Source: a virus. Taken from it: a DNA stretch of 37,932 nucleotides. A program made the translations under genes and the position numbers. Where the stretch lies: positions 1 through 37,932 of IMG/VR virus record IMGVR_UViG_3300022744_000068. One strand, 5' to 3'. The stretch's first letter is position 1, and each line of letters starts with the position of its first letter. This document shows positions 16,554 to 24,580 of this stretch, one piece after another. The notes beneath the pieces were generated by a model. That model saw only the letters and a list, made by a program, of their open reading frames with translations, was not told the origin of the DNA and made no database searches.

Positions 16554-17722
16554 GTTCAGTAAGCCTCAGTGAGCTCACCACTCCGCTCACCCGTGCCCAA
16601 GCGGAAGCCCTGACCTACGCCATCCTGGCGCGGCTTGGTCTCTCCACGACGACTTGGAAGCCGGGCGCCGTGGCACGCGCGCTGATTACCGTGTTTGCGA
16701 TCTTCATGGTCGGCGCGACCACTCTGCTCGCGCTCATCGCAGGCGGCGGTTTCCTCGAGACGGCATCGGGTGATTGGCTGACGCTGCTTGCGCGCCACGT
16801 CTACGGCGTAGAGCGCGAGCTCGCGACGTTCGCGGCTGGCGAGATCACGCTAGTGAACACGGCCGGCGGCGTCTACACGCTCGACCCTGGCGACCTGGTG
16901 GTCCAGAACCTCGACACCGGGAAGACATACAGGAACACGACCACCTTTACGGTGGGGGCGCTCGCGACCATCACGGTCCCCATTGCGGCAGTCGAGGGCG
17001 GTTCGGCGTCCACGTCCATCGCAGGCGCCATCACCGGATTCGTTACCCCCCTCATCGGCGTCACGTGCTCCAACGCGCTGGCGGTGGTGGGAACGGATGA
17101 CGAGGGCGACGCGGCTCTGAAAACGCGCTGCTCGGAGCGTCTCGGCGCTCTGTCCCCCAACGGGCCCTGGGACGCCTACGCCTACGTAGCCAAGAATTCC
17201 AAGCGCGCAGACGGCACGCCCATCGGCATCACGCGCACGCGCCTTTCCAAGGATGGATTCGGGAACGTGGTGCTGTATGTGGCAACTGCCACGGGCGGCG
17301 TAACTGGCACTCCTGACGACACCACAACGGACCTTGGCGCAGTCAGCGACGCGATCCAGCGCGGCGCGGTTCCGCTCGCGGTCACGGCCGATGTTGAGTC
17401 CGCCGTCCCGAACGTCATCGATATCGACTACCAGCTGTGGATTTACTCAACGACCGGGCGCAGCGAGGCCGAGGTGAAAACGGCAGTGCAGACCGCGATT
17501 GCCCAATACCTCGCGACCCGCAACATCGGCGGAGACGTCATCTCGGGCGCTGGGTACGTGTTCCGAGACCAGATCCGTAAAGCGGCCTGCGTGTTCCCCG
17601 AAGTGTTTCACGCCATCGTGACGACGCCTAACGGAGACGTTTCCATGGCGTTCAACGAGGTCCCGATCCTTGGCGTCGTCACTGGATCCGTGGCGTTCGT
17701 CAGCAATCAAGAGGGCGTCTAA
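16550..17722 (+). CDS. baseplate protein J-like
   Basis: A 390-residue baseplate J family protein. The region around residue 65 (FLETASGDWLTLLARHVYGVEREL) is the ASGxxLDxxAxxxG-type motif near the N-terminus of gpJ/Mu gp47. It is followed by beta-rich sequence (AGEITLVNTAGGVYTLDPGDLVVQ), then a central EGDAALKTRCSERLGALSP helix-forming part and a C-terminal wedge domain. The ATG at 16550 has GGAGG just upstream. It forms the outer wedge that joins the hub to the fibres. The stop overlaps the next ATG. Confidence 0.87.
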   Translation: MSSVSLSELTTPLTRAQAEALTYAILARLGLSTTTWKPGAVARALITVFAIFMVGATTLLALIAGGGFLETASGDWLTLLARHVYGVERELATFAAGEITLVNTAGGVYTLDPGDLVVQNLDTGKTYRNTTTFTVGALATITVPIAAVEGGSASTSIAGAITGFVTPLIGVTCSNALAVVGTDDEGDAALKTRCSERLGALSPNGPWDAYAYVAKNSKRADGTPIGITRTRLSKDGFGNVVLYVATATGGVTGTPDDTTTDLGAVSDAIQRGAVPLAVTADVESAVPNVIDIDYQLWIYSTTGRSEAEVKTAVQTAIAQYLATRNIGGDVISGAGYVFRDQIRKAACVFPEVFHAIVTTPNGDVSMAFNEVPILGVVTGSVAFVSNQEGV

Positions 17723-18444
17723 TGGCGACCACTTGGCGCGACAGGATGCGTGAGAGCGTTCCTACCTGGCTTCGCTCGGGCGTGGCCGAGAAGCTGCTTT
17801 ACGCGATCGGCGTGCAAGTGGATGCGCTCACTGACGCGGCATCCGCTGCCGTCAAGCTCCGCATGCCCGGCGTCTATTCGAGCGAATCTCTCGCACTGCT
17901 CGGTCGTGAGCGACGCATCCGCCGCGGTCCACGAGAGAGCTCGGACAACTACGCCGAGCGCCTGGACCGCTGGCTGATTGACCACCAGACCCGAGGCGGA
18001 CCTTACGCGCTACTGAACCAGCTTCACGCGTTCTATTCCCCCAACAACTTTCAGATCCGGCTCGTGTACCGCTCGGGCCGCTGTTTCGACATGGCGGCCG
18101 ATGGAACTATCACGCGCAGCCGAGTCACGTGGTCACCGGACAATCAGCCCGAGAAGTGGGCGCGCTGGTGGCTCATCTACTCGTGGCCAACCACGTTCCG
18201 CGCCGTGCGTACGTTTGGCGAACCTGGGCTCAAGTTCGACGACGGCTCGACGACCTACGGCTCAGGCCTGAGCTCCCGGGTGATCTACACGCTGCGCGTG
18301 GTCCCGCAGGACTGGAACGCGGCGCACGCGTTCGGCCACATCAAGCTCGTGCACGGCGCGGGCGTCTATGGCTTCCCCCCCCGCAAGTTCGGGGATGGTC
18401 TCAAGTTCGGCGGAGTGAACACCGCCCAAATCGAGGTGCCCTGA
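17722..18444 (+). CDS. tail protein I-like baseplate protein
   Basis: A 240-residue protein following gpJ, matching the gpI/Mu gp48 slot. Recognisable sequence includes the N-terminal helix pair (WLRSGVAEKLLYAIGVQVDAL), LALLGRERRIRRGPRESSD, and RWLIDHQTRGGPYALLNQLH in the middle. The C-terminus is Trp/Tyr-rich. Such proteins complete the baseplate periphery and carry the fibre attachment. The start is the ATG at 17722 within a TAATG overlap. The next gene starts two bases after the stop. Confidence 0.75.
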   Translation: MATTWRDRMRESVPTWLRSGVAEKLLYAIGVQVDALTDAASAAVKLRMPGVYSSESLALLGRERRIRRGPRESSDNYAERLDRWLIDHQTRGGPYALLNQLHAFYSPNNFQIRLVYRSGRCFDMAADGTITRSRVTWSPDNQPEKWARWWLIYSWPTTFRAVRTFGEPGLKFDDGSTTYGSGLSSRVIYTLRVVPQDWNAAHAFGHIKLVHGAGVYGFPPRKFGDGLKFGGVNTAQIEVP

Positions 18445-18445
18445 C

Positions 18446-19093
18446 ATGTCCAGTACGCTCACCGAAACCAGCACCTTTACCGCAAGCGTCATCACCCCAA
18501 GCGACGGCGACGATGTCAACGCGTCGTCCATCTCGGGGGGCTTGCAACCACTCACGAACCGCACGCGGTACCTCCTCGAGAACGCGGTGACGGCGCCTGC
18601 GCCCATTACGTTCGTGCGCATGGTCCCGCTGAGCAGGTTTCAGAATGCGGGGACAGGCAACTGGAAGCGGCAATACGCGCTCGGCGTGTCCTATTTTTCG
18701 TGCCTGAACGCGAACACGGAAAACGTGATCGGTGAGATCCAGCTTCCAGACGGGGCAACGCTCACGCAGGTCCGCGCGGGCATCCGCATTTTCGGCGGTT
18801 CTCCATCGGTCGGGATGAAGCTCACCGTGGGCGTGCAGACGGCGGATAAAACGGGCACCGTGGGGCCGTCAACGTCGGCGCTATTCGGCACCGCAGCGAC
18901 CGGCACCACGAGCACGAGCGAGCAAAATCCGCTTTCGGTGACCGGCAGCTACACCGCGACCGCCGACACGAAAACCGTGAACATCGCGATCACAGCGTCC
19001 GACTCAGCTAGCGGCGCATATTCGGACACGCTGTCCTGGGTCGAGGTCACCTATACCAGCACGGACCCCAAGGCTGGCCAGGTGTCGCTGTGA
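18446..19093 (+). CDS. tail fibre-region structural protein
   Basis: A 215-residue Thr/Ser-rich, beta-type protein. It begins with repeated Thr/Ser-Ala-Ser patterns (TETSTFTASVITPSDGDDVN). It has QFSGxNxNxxN-like regions including a LENAV helix and ends with a strand-rich segment. It lies between the baseplate protein and the glycine-rich adhesin, so it is probably a fibre stalk or a connector to the baseplate. No catalytic motif seen. It overlaps the next gene by four bases. Confidence 0.6.
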   Translation: MSSTLTETSTFTASVITPSDGDDVNASSISGGLQPLTNRTRYLLENAVTAPAPITFVRMVPLSRFQNAGTGNWKRQYALGVSYFSCLNANTENVIGEIQLPDGATLTQVRAGIRIFGGSPSVGMKLTVGVQTADKTGTVGPSTSALFGTAATGTTSTSEQNPLSVTGSYTATADTKTVNIAITASDSASGAYSDTLSWVEVTYTSTDPKAGQVSL

Positions 19094-20520
19094 GCGCCCT
19101 TGACGCGCTGATCTTCGGCATCCGAGACCTCTTTTTTGGAGGCTCGCAGCTTCCCACGCGCACCGCGCTTTCGTTCGAGGGCGCTGGCGTGACTGTGTCG
19201 GACGACGCGGCCAACCAGCGCACGCGCGTCATCATCACGGGCGGCGGCGGTGGCGGCGGGAGCGTCACTGAGGCGCAGCTGCGATCTGCCGCCGCCACGT
19301 TGACCGCATCGCTGGACGTGAACGCGCAGCGGTTGACCAGCGTTGCAAACCCGTCGTCCCCCACGGACGCCGCGACCAAAAGTTACGTCGACGGGCTTGG
19401 AATCACGGAGGCGCAGCTACGCTCGGCTGCGCTGACGCTGGCCGCATCCATGGGCGTAAACGGGCAGCGAATCACAGGGCTCGGGACCCCGGTCACGGCC
19501 ACCGACGCGGCTACCAAGGGCTACATCGACGGCTTGCCCAGCGCGACCCAGCACACTCAGACCTTTACATCGTCCGGCACGTTCGTTGTGCCCGCTGGCG
19601 TGACCGTCATGGATGCGATCATGCGTCCGGGCGCTGGCGGTGGGTCGGGCGGTGGCGGTGGCGGTGGCGGCTTCTCTGGCGCGTCCGGCGGCGGCGGAGC
19701 TGGCGGGCGTGGCGGCACGAGCGGCGGCGGAGCTGAGACCGTCACCGCGCAATTTGCCGTCGTTCCTGGCGACACGCTGACGATTACGGTCGGCCTCGGC
19801 GGCACGGGTGGAACCGGCGGAAGCGGCGGAAACGCAGGCAGCAGCGGCAGCAATGCCAATGCGGCCAACTCTGGCGGCTACTCCGAAATCACCGGCACTG
19901 GTGTTTCGGTTCGCGCGGGCAAGGGCAGCATTGGAGGTGCCGGAGCACCAGCTTTCGCTGGCGGTGGTAGTGGCGGAACAAGCGGAGCAGGCGGCGCGAT
20001 CAATGGAGCCCCTGCAACGCCTGTCCCCTACGGCAGCGCGGCATCTGTGAGCACCAGCTCTGTACCAGGAGCAGGCGGCGCACCCGGCGCGAACGGGACG
20101 GCAGCGACCGCCAACGGCGTGGTTTCGGGTGGGGCTTTGTTTGGCTCCGTGAACACCACGCCAGGCACCGCAGGAACCGGCGGCACGCAGTCGAGCGGAA
20201 CGTGGGGCGGTGGCGGCGGCGGTTCAGGAGCTCGCGGCGACGGCACCGGATGCGAGCGCACCGTGTTCGGAGAGGCGGCGGCGGCGGCCACTGACGGCGC
20301 GGGCGGCAACGGTGGCAACGGTGGCAACGGTGGCTCAACGGGCGCCGTGGGCGTGGACGGGACAAACGGCGTGGACGGGACAAACGGGCGCGGCGGTGGT
20401 GGTGGTGGTGGCGGTGGTGGCGGCGGCGCTGGCAACACCGGCGGCAAGGGCGGCAAGGGCGGCAACGGCGGCAAGGGGTCCGATGGGATCGTCGTTCTCC
20501 GTTGGGTCAAGGCGGGTTGA
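19090..20520 (+). CDS. glycine-rich tail fibre adhesin
   Basis: A 476-residue protein from a GTG at 19090. Residues about 58-103 and 104-149 are two tandem 46-residue fibre repeats (TEAQLRSAA..., DVNAQRLTSVANP..., DAATKSYVDG and its second copy). Residues about 180-465 are extremely glycine-rich with GGxGG runs. The C-terminus is GIVVLRWVKAG, as in many phage glycine-rich tip proteins. A bundle of polyglycine-II-type strands, as known for S16 gp38, is plausible. It would contact the host surface at the fibre tip. The fold itself is inferred. Confidence 0.72.
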   Translation: MSALDALIFGIRDLFFGGSQLPTRTALSFEGAGVTVSDDAANQRTRVIITGGGGGGGSVTEAQLRSAAATLTASLDVNAQRLTSVANPSSPTDAATKSYVDGLGITEAQLRSAALTLAASMGVNGQRITGLGTPVTATDAATKGYIDGLPSATQHTQTFTSSGTFVVPAGVTVMDAIMRPGAGGGSGGGGGGGGFSGASGGGGAGGRGGTSGGGAETVTAQFAVVPGDTLTITVGLGGTGGTGGSGGNAGSSGSNANAANSGGYSEITGTGVSVRAGKGSIGGAGAPAFAGGGSGGTSGAGGAINGAPATPVPYGSAASVSTSSVPGAGGAPGANGTAATANGVVSGGALFGSVNTTPGTAGTGGTQSSGTWGGGGGGSGARGDGTGCERTVFGEAAAAATDGAGGNGGNGGNGGSTGAVGVDGTNGVDGTNGRGGGGGGGGGGGGAGNTGGKGGKGGNGGKGSDGIVVLRWVKAG

Positions 20521-20521
20521 T

Positions 20522-21064
20522 ATGCGCGCTGCAATCGTTGGACAGGACAACATCGTGATCAACACCGCGGCGGTGCCCAACATGCAGTGGGTACCACCGC
20601 AGGCCGGCGCCGTGCTCGTGGAGATCGCAAGCGGCCAACAGTGCGAGCCGGGGTGGCGCTACGACGCCAACGCTGGGACGTTTTCCCCGGATGCTTCCGA
20701 GCTGTCACCGGCGGAGCTCGACGCGTACAAGGACGCGCGGTGCGACGCCATCAACGCGCGCTCGGATGCGCTCATCGAAGAGGGATTCGTGTTGAACGGC
20801 ATCCGGTTCGCGCTCGACCAGAAGGCCACCAACCGCCTGCTCGGCCTGATGATCCTCGGAACGAGCGCACCGTTTCCCATTCCGTGGGGCAACATCGACG
20901 ACTCCGAATTCGTCACGCTTTCAAACGCGGCCGACGTGCAAGCCATGTTCGCGGCGGCGTCTCACGCCGAGGCTGTGGCCGGGCTGAGCGGGCAAGCGCT
21001 CAAGCAGGCCGTGCGAGCGGCAACCACGCGCGCCCAGGTGGACGCCGTGCAGGACAATCGCTGA
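20522..21064 (+). CDS. DUF4376-type tail fibre assembly protein
   Basis: A 180-residue protein. Residues about 70-175 match the DUF4376 pattern: a charged helix DARCDAINARSDALIEEGF, NGIRFALDQKATNRLLGL, then FVTLSNAADVQAMFAAASHAEAV and a final RAATTRAQVDAV. Such proteins are found beside phage tail fibres and are thought to aid fibre assembly or sit on the tip. The ATG at 20522 follows the adhesin stop by one base. The gene is the last before the membrane-gene cluster. Confidence 0.72.
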   Translation: MRAAIVGQDNIVINTAAVPNMQWVPPQAGAVLVEIASGQQCEPGWRYDANAGTFSPDASELSPAELDAYKDARCDAINARSDALIEEGFVLNGIRFALDQKATNRLLGLMILGTSAPFPIPWGNIDDSEFVTLSNAADVQAMFAAASHAEAVAGLSGQALKQAVRAATTRAQVDAVQDNR

Positions 21065-21074
21065 GGGAGATTTC

Positions 21075-21338
21075 ATGATTCAGCTTCTACACAGCAAGTG
21101 GGCCACGTGGGCTTTCATCTTCATCGGCGCTGGCCTGGTGGCGCTCGGGCACTCGGGCGAGCTCACCGGCCCGGCGGGTAACCTGCTCGATACGATCGGC
21201 GGTTTTCTGATGGGGCTTCCCGTGGCCATCAAGTCCGGCAAGGTCGAGCGGCTTTTGGAAGCCGTTCGGGCCGCCGACGATGGCGACTTCACCAAGATCC
21301 AAGACGCGCTGGAAGCGCTCAAGGGGAAGAAGCTGTGA
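21075..21338 (+). CDS. holin-like small membrane protein
   Basis: An 87-residue protein with hydrophobic segments at about 10-26 (ATWAFIFIGAGLVALG) and about 37-52 (LLDTIGGFLMGLPVAI), joined by a short loop. A charged helical C-terminus follows. That is a class II/III-type holin layout. The ATG at 21075 has GGGAGA upstream. The gene begins a series of tightly packed small genes ahead of a peptidase and a spanin-like gene, which favours a role in membrane permeabilisation. No specific holin family is recognised. Confidence 0.6.
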   Translation: MIQLLHSKWATWAFIFIGAGLVALGHSGELTGPAGNLLDTIGGFLMGLPVAIKSGKVERLLEAVRAADDGDFTKIQDALEALKGKKL

Positions 21339-21517
21339 TCCTATCCATCATCCTCATGGGCATAGGGCTCGCGTCCGCCGCAACTCACATCGGCATCGAG
21401 ATCCGCGCGAACTGCCAGGCCCGCAAGCGTGGCAAGCCGCTTCCCTACAAGCCCGGCGACATCGCCAAGGAAGCGCTCGACGTTGGCACGAACGCAGTGG
21501 GCAAGTTCTCGAAGTAA
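21335..21517 (+). CDS. small membrane-anchored protein
   Basis: A 60-residue protein with one N-terminal hydrophobic helix (about residues 1-20, MILSIILMGIGLASAATHIG) and a basic C-terminal domain (RANCQARKRGKPLPYKPG). The GTG at 21335 overlaps the holin-like stop by four bases. It could be a second lysis membrane protein, for example an antiholin or pinholin, or a signal-anchored partner. I cannot assign a family. Confidence 0.6.
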   Translation: MILSIILMGIGLASAATHIGIEIRANCQARKRGKPLPYKPGDIAKEALDVGTNAVGKFSK

Positions 21518-21529
21518 GGGAGGCTCGTC

Positions 21530-21664
21530 ATGCTCAGAAGGTTTGATCGTTGGCTCGGTGAGTTTCTGCACTGGACCCGCTACGACGTGGGCGCGTTCGG
21601 CGCCGTGGTCGCCTTCTTTGCTGGCTGTGCCGGCTTCCTTCTTGGGCGGGGGGCCCACCCGTGA
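21530..21664 (+). CDS. 44-residue single-span membrane protein
   Basis: A short gene below common size cutoffs. The ATG at 21530 has an excellent ribosome site, AAGGGAGG, seven or so bases upstream. It encodes a 44-residue protein with an amphipathic Trp/Arg N-terminus (LRRFDRWLGEFLHWTRY) and a hydrophobic helix AFGAVVAFFAGCAGFLLG. Its stop overlaps the next GTG by four bases. The context suggests a lysis-cassette membrane protein. Confidence 0.65.
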   Translation: MLRRFDRWLGEFLHWTRYDVGAFGAVVAFFAGCAGFLLGRGAHP

Positions 21665-21855
21665 AACAGTCTTTCCCCCCGAAGCGCATGGCGCGCGGTC
21701 CCTTCGGAGCACGCCTCAAAGCTTGGAGCTACTCCGAGCATGGAACCGGCGCGCATGATGAGCCCATGTTCGAGCTCACGGCCAACGTGGGCCGCGACGA
21801 GACCCAACACGATTCCCGCTTCCCTCCCCCTCGACCAAAGGAAGACGCCGCATGA
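21661..21855 (+). CDS. small hypothetical protein
   Basis: A 64-residue protein that starts at a GTG (21661) overlapping the previous stop and ends in the start of the next gene (ATGA). It is polar and proline-rich with no hydrophobic segment (MKQSFPPKRMARGPFGARLK at the start, FPPPRPKEDAA at the end). Its only support is the chain of four-base overlaps on each side. It may be a real small gene or a leader for translation of the peptidase that follows. Confidence 0.45.
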   Translation: MKQSFPPKRMARGPFGARLKAWSYSEHGTGAHDEPMFELTANVGRDETQHDSRFPPPRPKEDAA

Positions 21856-22529
21856 AGGCCGCCGTTTTCGCGCCACTGCACATCCACGAAGCCGCCGACG
21901 CGCCCGAGTTTCAGCGCGAGGCGCACGCGTTCTGTCAAGCCGTTGGCATACAGGACGCCGTGCACCTGTTCGATAACAAGCTTGGATACACCGGGCGGCT
22001 TGGGCAGGTGCGCGCGTGGCTCGATGCGAAACCGGCGGATGCGCTCGATACGCTCGTGTTCGTGTGCCACGGATGGAAAACCGGGCTTCAGTTTGGCGTG
22101 CAGACTGCCACGGCTGCGAAGCTGGCGGAGAGCGTGAAGCGCTGCGCCACGCCCGCCCTGACCGTGCTGCTCTACGCGTGCACCACGGGCAGCGACAACG
22201 ATGGGAACGACGGGAACGACACCGACGCGGGCCCGGGTGGAGAGGGCGGCATGGCCGACGCGCTCCGTGACGCTTTTCTCAAGGCTGGCGTGCGCGCGAC
22301 CGTTTACGCCCACGCGACGCGCGGCCACTGCACGCGCAACCCCTACGTGCGGCGGTTCGATCCGGCCGAGGTGGCCGGCGGAAACTGGGTGGTGGAGCCG
22401 CATTCCGAGTTGTGGAACAAGTGGGTGCACCGGCTGGCCGATGACCACGCGTTTCGGTTCCGCTTCCCGTTCATGACGGCCGGTGAGCTCGAGTTCGAGC
22501 TGCGCGGAATGCCGGGAGACGTGGCGTGA
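21852..22529 (+). CDS. putative clan CD (caspase-like) cysteine peptidase
   Basis: A 225-residue cytoplasmic protein without a signal peptide. A hydrophobic strand leads to His73-Gly (TLVFVCHG, 67-74), and a second leads to Ala109-Cys110 (LTVLLYAC, 103-110). Hydrophobic-His-Gly and hydrophobic-Ala-Cys are the two catalytic blocks of clan CD peptidases (caspase, gingipain, legumain, CHAT groups). A Gly/Asp/Asn-rich loop (113-134) follows the Cys. The gene lies in the lysis cassette where an endolysin would be expected, with no other murein hydrolase recognised nearby. An alpha/beta-hydrolase is a weaker alternative because GxSxG is absent. Substrate unknown: it could act on peptidoglycan peptides, a host protein or another lysis protein. 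Confidence 0.55.
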   Translation: MKAAVFAPLHIHEAADAPEFQREAHAFCQAVGIQDAVHLFDNKLGYTGRLGQVRAWLDAKPADALDTLVFVCHGWKTGLQFGVQTATAAKLAESVKRCATPALTVLLYACTTGSDNDGNDGNDTDAGPGGEGGMADALRDAFLKAGVRATVYAHATRGHCTRNPYVRRFDPAEVAGGNWVVEPHSELWNKWVHRLADDHAFRFRFPFMTAGELEFELRGMPGDVA

Positions 22530-23135
22530 ATGGGGCTGCTCGAGCACGCGTGGCACTGGCTTTCCACGCTGCCCGGATGGGCGGTGTTCGCGGGCTACTT
22601 TGGGGGGGCCGCGGGCGTGCTGTGGCGGGTGCTCGTGGGTATCGCGAAACGCAGGGCGCTCGCCGTCGCGAGGGCATGGGTCGCCGTGGAGACTGAGACC
22701 GACGACGAGCCCACGGTTCGCAAGCAGCTCGCCGCTGACGGCTGGGTTTCGCTCGACCATCACCGGCAGGTCGTGGGCCAGCTGGCGGCCGACAATGACG
22801 CCCTGCGCGCTGAGAACCGCATTTTGAGGGCTGCGCTTGGCGAGCGCGAGGGCGAGCTGGCCCAGGTGCGCGGGGACCGTGAAGCGCTCCAGTATCGGCT
22901 TGCGAACATGACCTCCCACGCGCTCCACCTGCGTAAGGAGCTCGCCGGCGCCCTGGGCGTGGACGAGGACAGCTCAAGCCTTCCGCCGCCACCTCGGAGC
23001 CCAAGCGGGACGCATGCGCCTGTGACGCACCGCCCGCCGCCCACGCCGCTCGTGCTGGAAGGCGACGCGGACCCTTTGAAGGTGACGCCAGCTGGCGGAA
23101 TGACGGGCGTGAGAGCGCCCAGGACGGGTGAGTGA
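22530..23135 (+). CDS. inner-membrane spanin-like protein
   Basis: A 201-residue protein. One hydrophobic helix (about 15-38, PGWAVFAGYFGGAAGVLWRV) is followed by a charged region and a coiled coil at about 80-125 (DNDALRAENRILRAALGERE). The C-terminus is Pro-rich. This is the layout of Rz-type i-spanins, which link the inner membrane to an outer-membrane lipoprotein. No Rz1-like lipobox was found in the overlapping frames. The lipoproteins at 1131 and 27874 are distant. The ATG at 22530 follows the previous stop without a gap. Confidence 0.55.
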   Translation: MGLLEHAWHWLSTLPGWAVFAGYFGGAAGVLWRVLVGIAKRRALAVARAWVAVETETDDEPTVRKQLAADGWVSLDHHRQVVGQLAADNDALRAENRILRAALGEREGELAQVRGDREALQYRLANMTSHALHLRKELAGALGVDEDSSSLPPPPRSPSGTHAPVTHRPPPTPLVLEGDADPLKVTPAGGMTGVRAPRTGE

Positions 23136-23542
23136 TGGCACGCTATGGAAAACGAGGGCAGCGCGTCCAGCTCCTGATCAAGCAGGGGTCGGCGTACCTA
23201 CAGCGCTTCGTGGTCACCGCCAACGGTAAGGCGGACGGTGCGCCGCGCGACATCACGGGCAAGACCATCCGCGCCCAGATCCGAAAGACGCCTTTGACCG
23301 GCGCGAACGGCGCACCCACCGTCACGCTGACGTGCACCGTCACAAATGGCCCGGCGGGTGAGTGGGCCGCTTCTCTCACCGCCACCGAGACGGGGGCCAT
23401 CCCCGCTGGCGAAACGATTCTCGACGCCGATTCCCAATACGCGTGGGACGCCGAGCTCGTCAACTCAGACCCAGACGACATCGAGCCGCTGGCCTATGGG
23501 CTGCCAGGGGACGTCGTGGTTCAAGCCCAGGTCACGCGCTGA
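23135..23542 (+). CDS. beta-rich accessory virion protein
   Basis: A 135-residue protein; the ATG at 23135 overlaps the previous stop (TGATG), with an alternative GTG at 23132. It is strand-rich: GSAYLQRFVVTANGKADGAP, then RDITGKTIRAQIRKTP, a TVTLTCTVTNG strand and YAWDAELVNSDPDD. The pattern resembles BppU-like N-terminal domains and other baseplate-attachment beta-domains. It lies between the lysis genes and a set of virion proteins, so it is probably a fibre or baseplate accessory. Confidence 0.55.
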   Translation: MARYGKRGQRVQLLIKQGSAYLQRFVVTANGKADGAPRDITGKTIRAQIRKTPLTGANGAPTVTLTCTVTNGPAGEWAASLTATETGAIPAGETILDADSQYAWDAELVNSDPDDIEPLAYGLPGDVVVQAQVTR

Positions 23543-23553
23543 AAGGAAACACC

Positions 23554-23964
23554 ATGTCCAAGAGCAACACTTTCGAGACCGACATCCTCAACTACATCTT
23601 TCAGGGAACGGCACTCCCCGGCGGCTACGCTGGCCCGTTCTACCTGGCATTGCATACCGCCGACCCCGGCGAGGCGGGCACCGCTGTCACCAGCGAGGCC
23701 ACGTACACGGGCTACGCTCGCCAGTCCATCGCGCGCACATCGGCAGGCTGGACCGTTGCCACGGGCCAGGCGACCAACGCGGCGGCCATCACGTTCCCCG
23801 CGTGCACGGCGGGCTCCAACACCATCACCTACTTCTCCATCGTGACCACGTCGTCGGGCGCGGGAACCATCCTCTACAGCGGCGCGCTGACGGCCTCCCT
23901 CGCTGTGAGCGCCGGAATCACGCCCACGGTGGCCATCGGCGCCATCGTCATCACTGAGGACTGA
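23554..23964 (+). CDS. phage structural protein
   Basis: A 136-residue protein preceded by GAAAGGA about nine bases before the ATG at 23554. The sequence FYLALHTADPGEAGTAVT and YTGYARQSIARTSAGWTV is a pattern widely seen in small phage tail/virion proteins. The C-terminal half is strand-rich and hydrophobic, ending AIGAIVITED. It is probably a tail or fibre component. No enzymatic motif seen. Confidence 0.65.
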   Translation: MSKSNTFETDILNYIFQGTALPGGYAGPFYLALHTADPGEAGTAVTSEATYTGYARQSIARTSAGWTVATGQATNAAAITFPACTAGSNTITYFSIVTTSSGAGTILYSGALTASLAVSAGITPTVAIGAIVITED

Positions 23965-24001
23965 ACGCTCGCAACCAAGGCACGCACCAGGAGGCTAACC
24001 C

Positions 24002-24550
24002 ATGAGCGGCGGACCCAGTTTGATTCAGTGCCTCACAGCCCAAAAGGCTGCGGGCACGCTCCAAAGCAACTACACGACGGCCAAAAGCGTCATCAACCCG
24101 ACCGAGATCGTCGCGCTCCCCGCGAACTATCTCGGCCTCGGTACGCGCCTCAACATCAAGGTGGCCGGCGGCATCTCCAACGTGGTCACAGCCACGCCAA
24201 CTTTTACCTTTCAGGTGATGGTCGGCGCCGTGGTCGCTTGGACATCCGGCGCACTCACCACGGTCGCCACGGCCAGCACGCTGCTTCCGTTCGTGCTCGA
24301 CATCGATCTGCGCCTTGACTCGGAAGGCAGCGGCACATCCGCGAAGTTCCTCGGCATTGGCCGCATTCGGTGCGCTGCGTTCGCGAACGCCGCCGCAATC
24401 GTGCCGATCACATCACCGGCAGTCGGTACTGGTTTCGACAGCACGGTCGCCAACAACTTGGACTTCTGGTGCGGTCTCTCTGCGGCGAGCGCAAGCACTG
24501 GAATCCAGGTGTACGACTACTGTGTGACCCAGTACCGTTACTCGGCCTGA
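24002..24550 (+). CDS. putative virion protein
   Basis: A 182-residue protein, with AGGAGG about nine bases before the ATG at 24002. It is made of small residues and beta-type segments (MVGAVVAWTSGALTTVATAS, LLPFVLDIDLRLDSEGSG) and ends with DFWCGLSAASASTGIQVYDY. This composition is typical of virion surface proteins such as decoration or fibre subunits. The family is not recognised; the assignment rests on composition and on the neighbours. Confidence 0.55.
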   Translation: MSGGPSLIQCLTAQKAAGTLQSNYTTAKSVINPTEIVALPANYLGLGTRLNIKVAGGISNVVTATPTFTFQVMVGAVVAWTSGALTTVATASTLLPFVLDIDLRLDSEGSGTSAKFLGIGRIRCAAFANAAAIVPITSPAVGTGFDSTVANNLDFWCGLSAASASTGIQVYDYCVTQYRYSA

Positions 24551-24580
24551 CGTTCTGCAACCGTTGATCGGAGTGGGAAA

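Noticed and set aside
22530-23135. An Rz1-type lipoprotein nested in the spanin-like gene
   Set aside because: No frame in this region shows a signal sequence with a lipobox cysteine.
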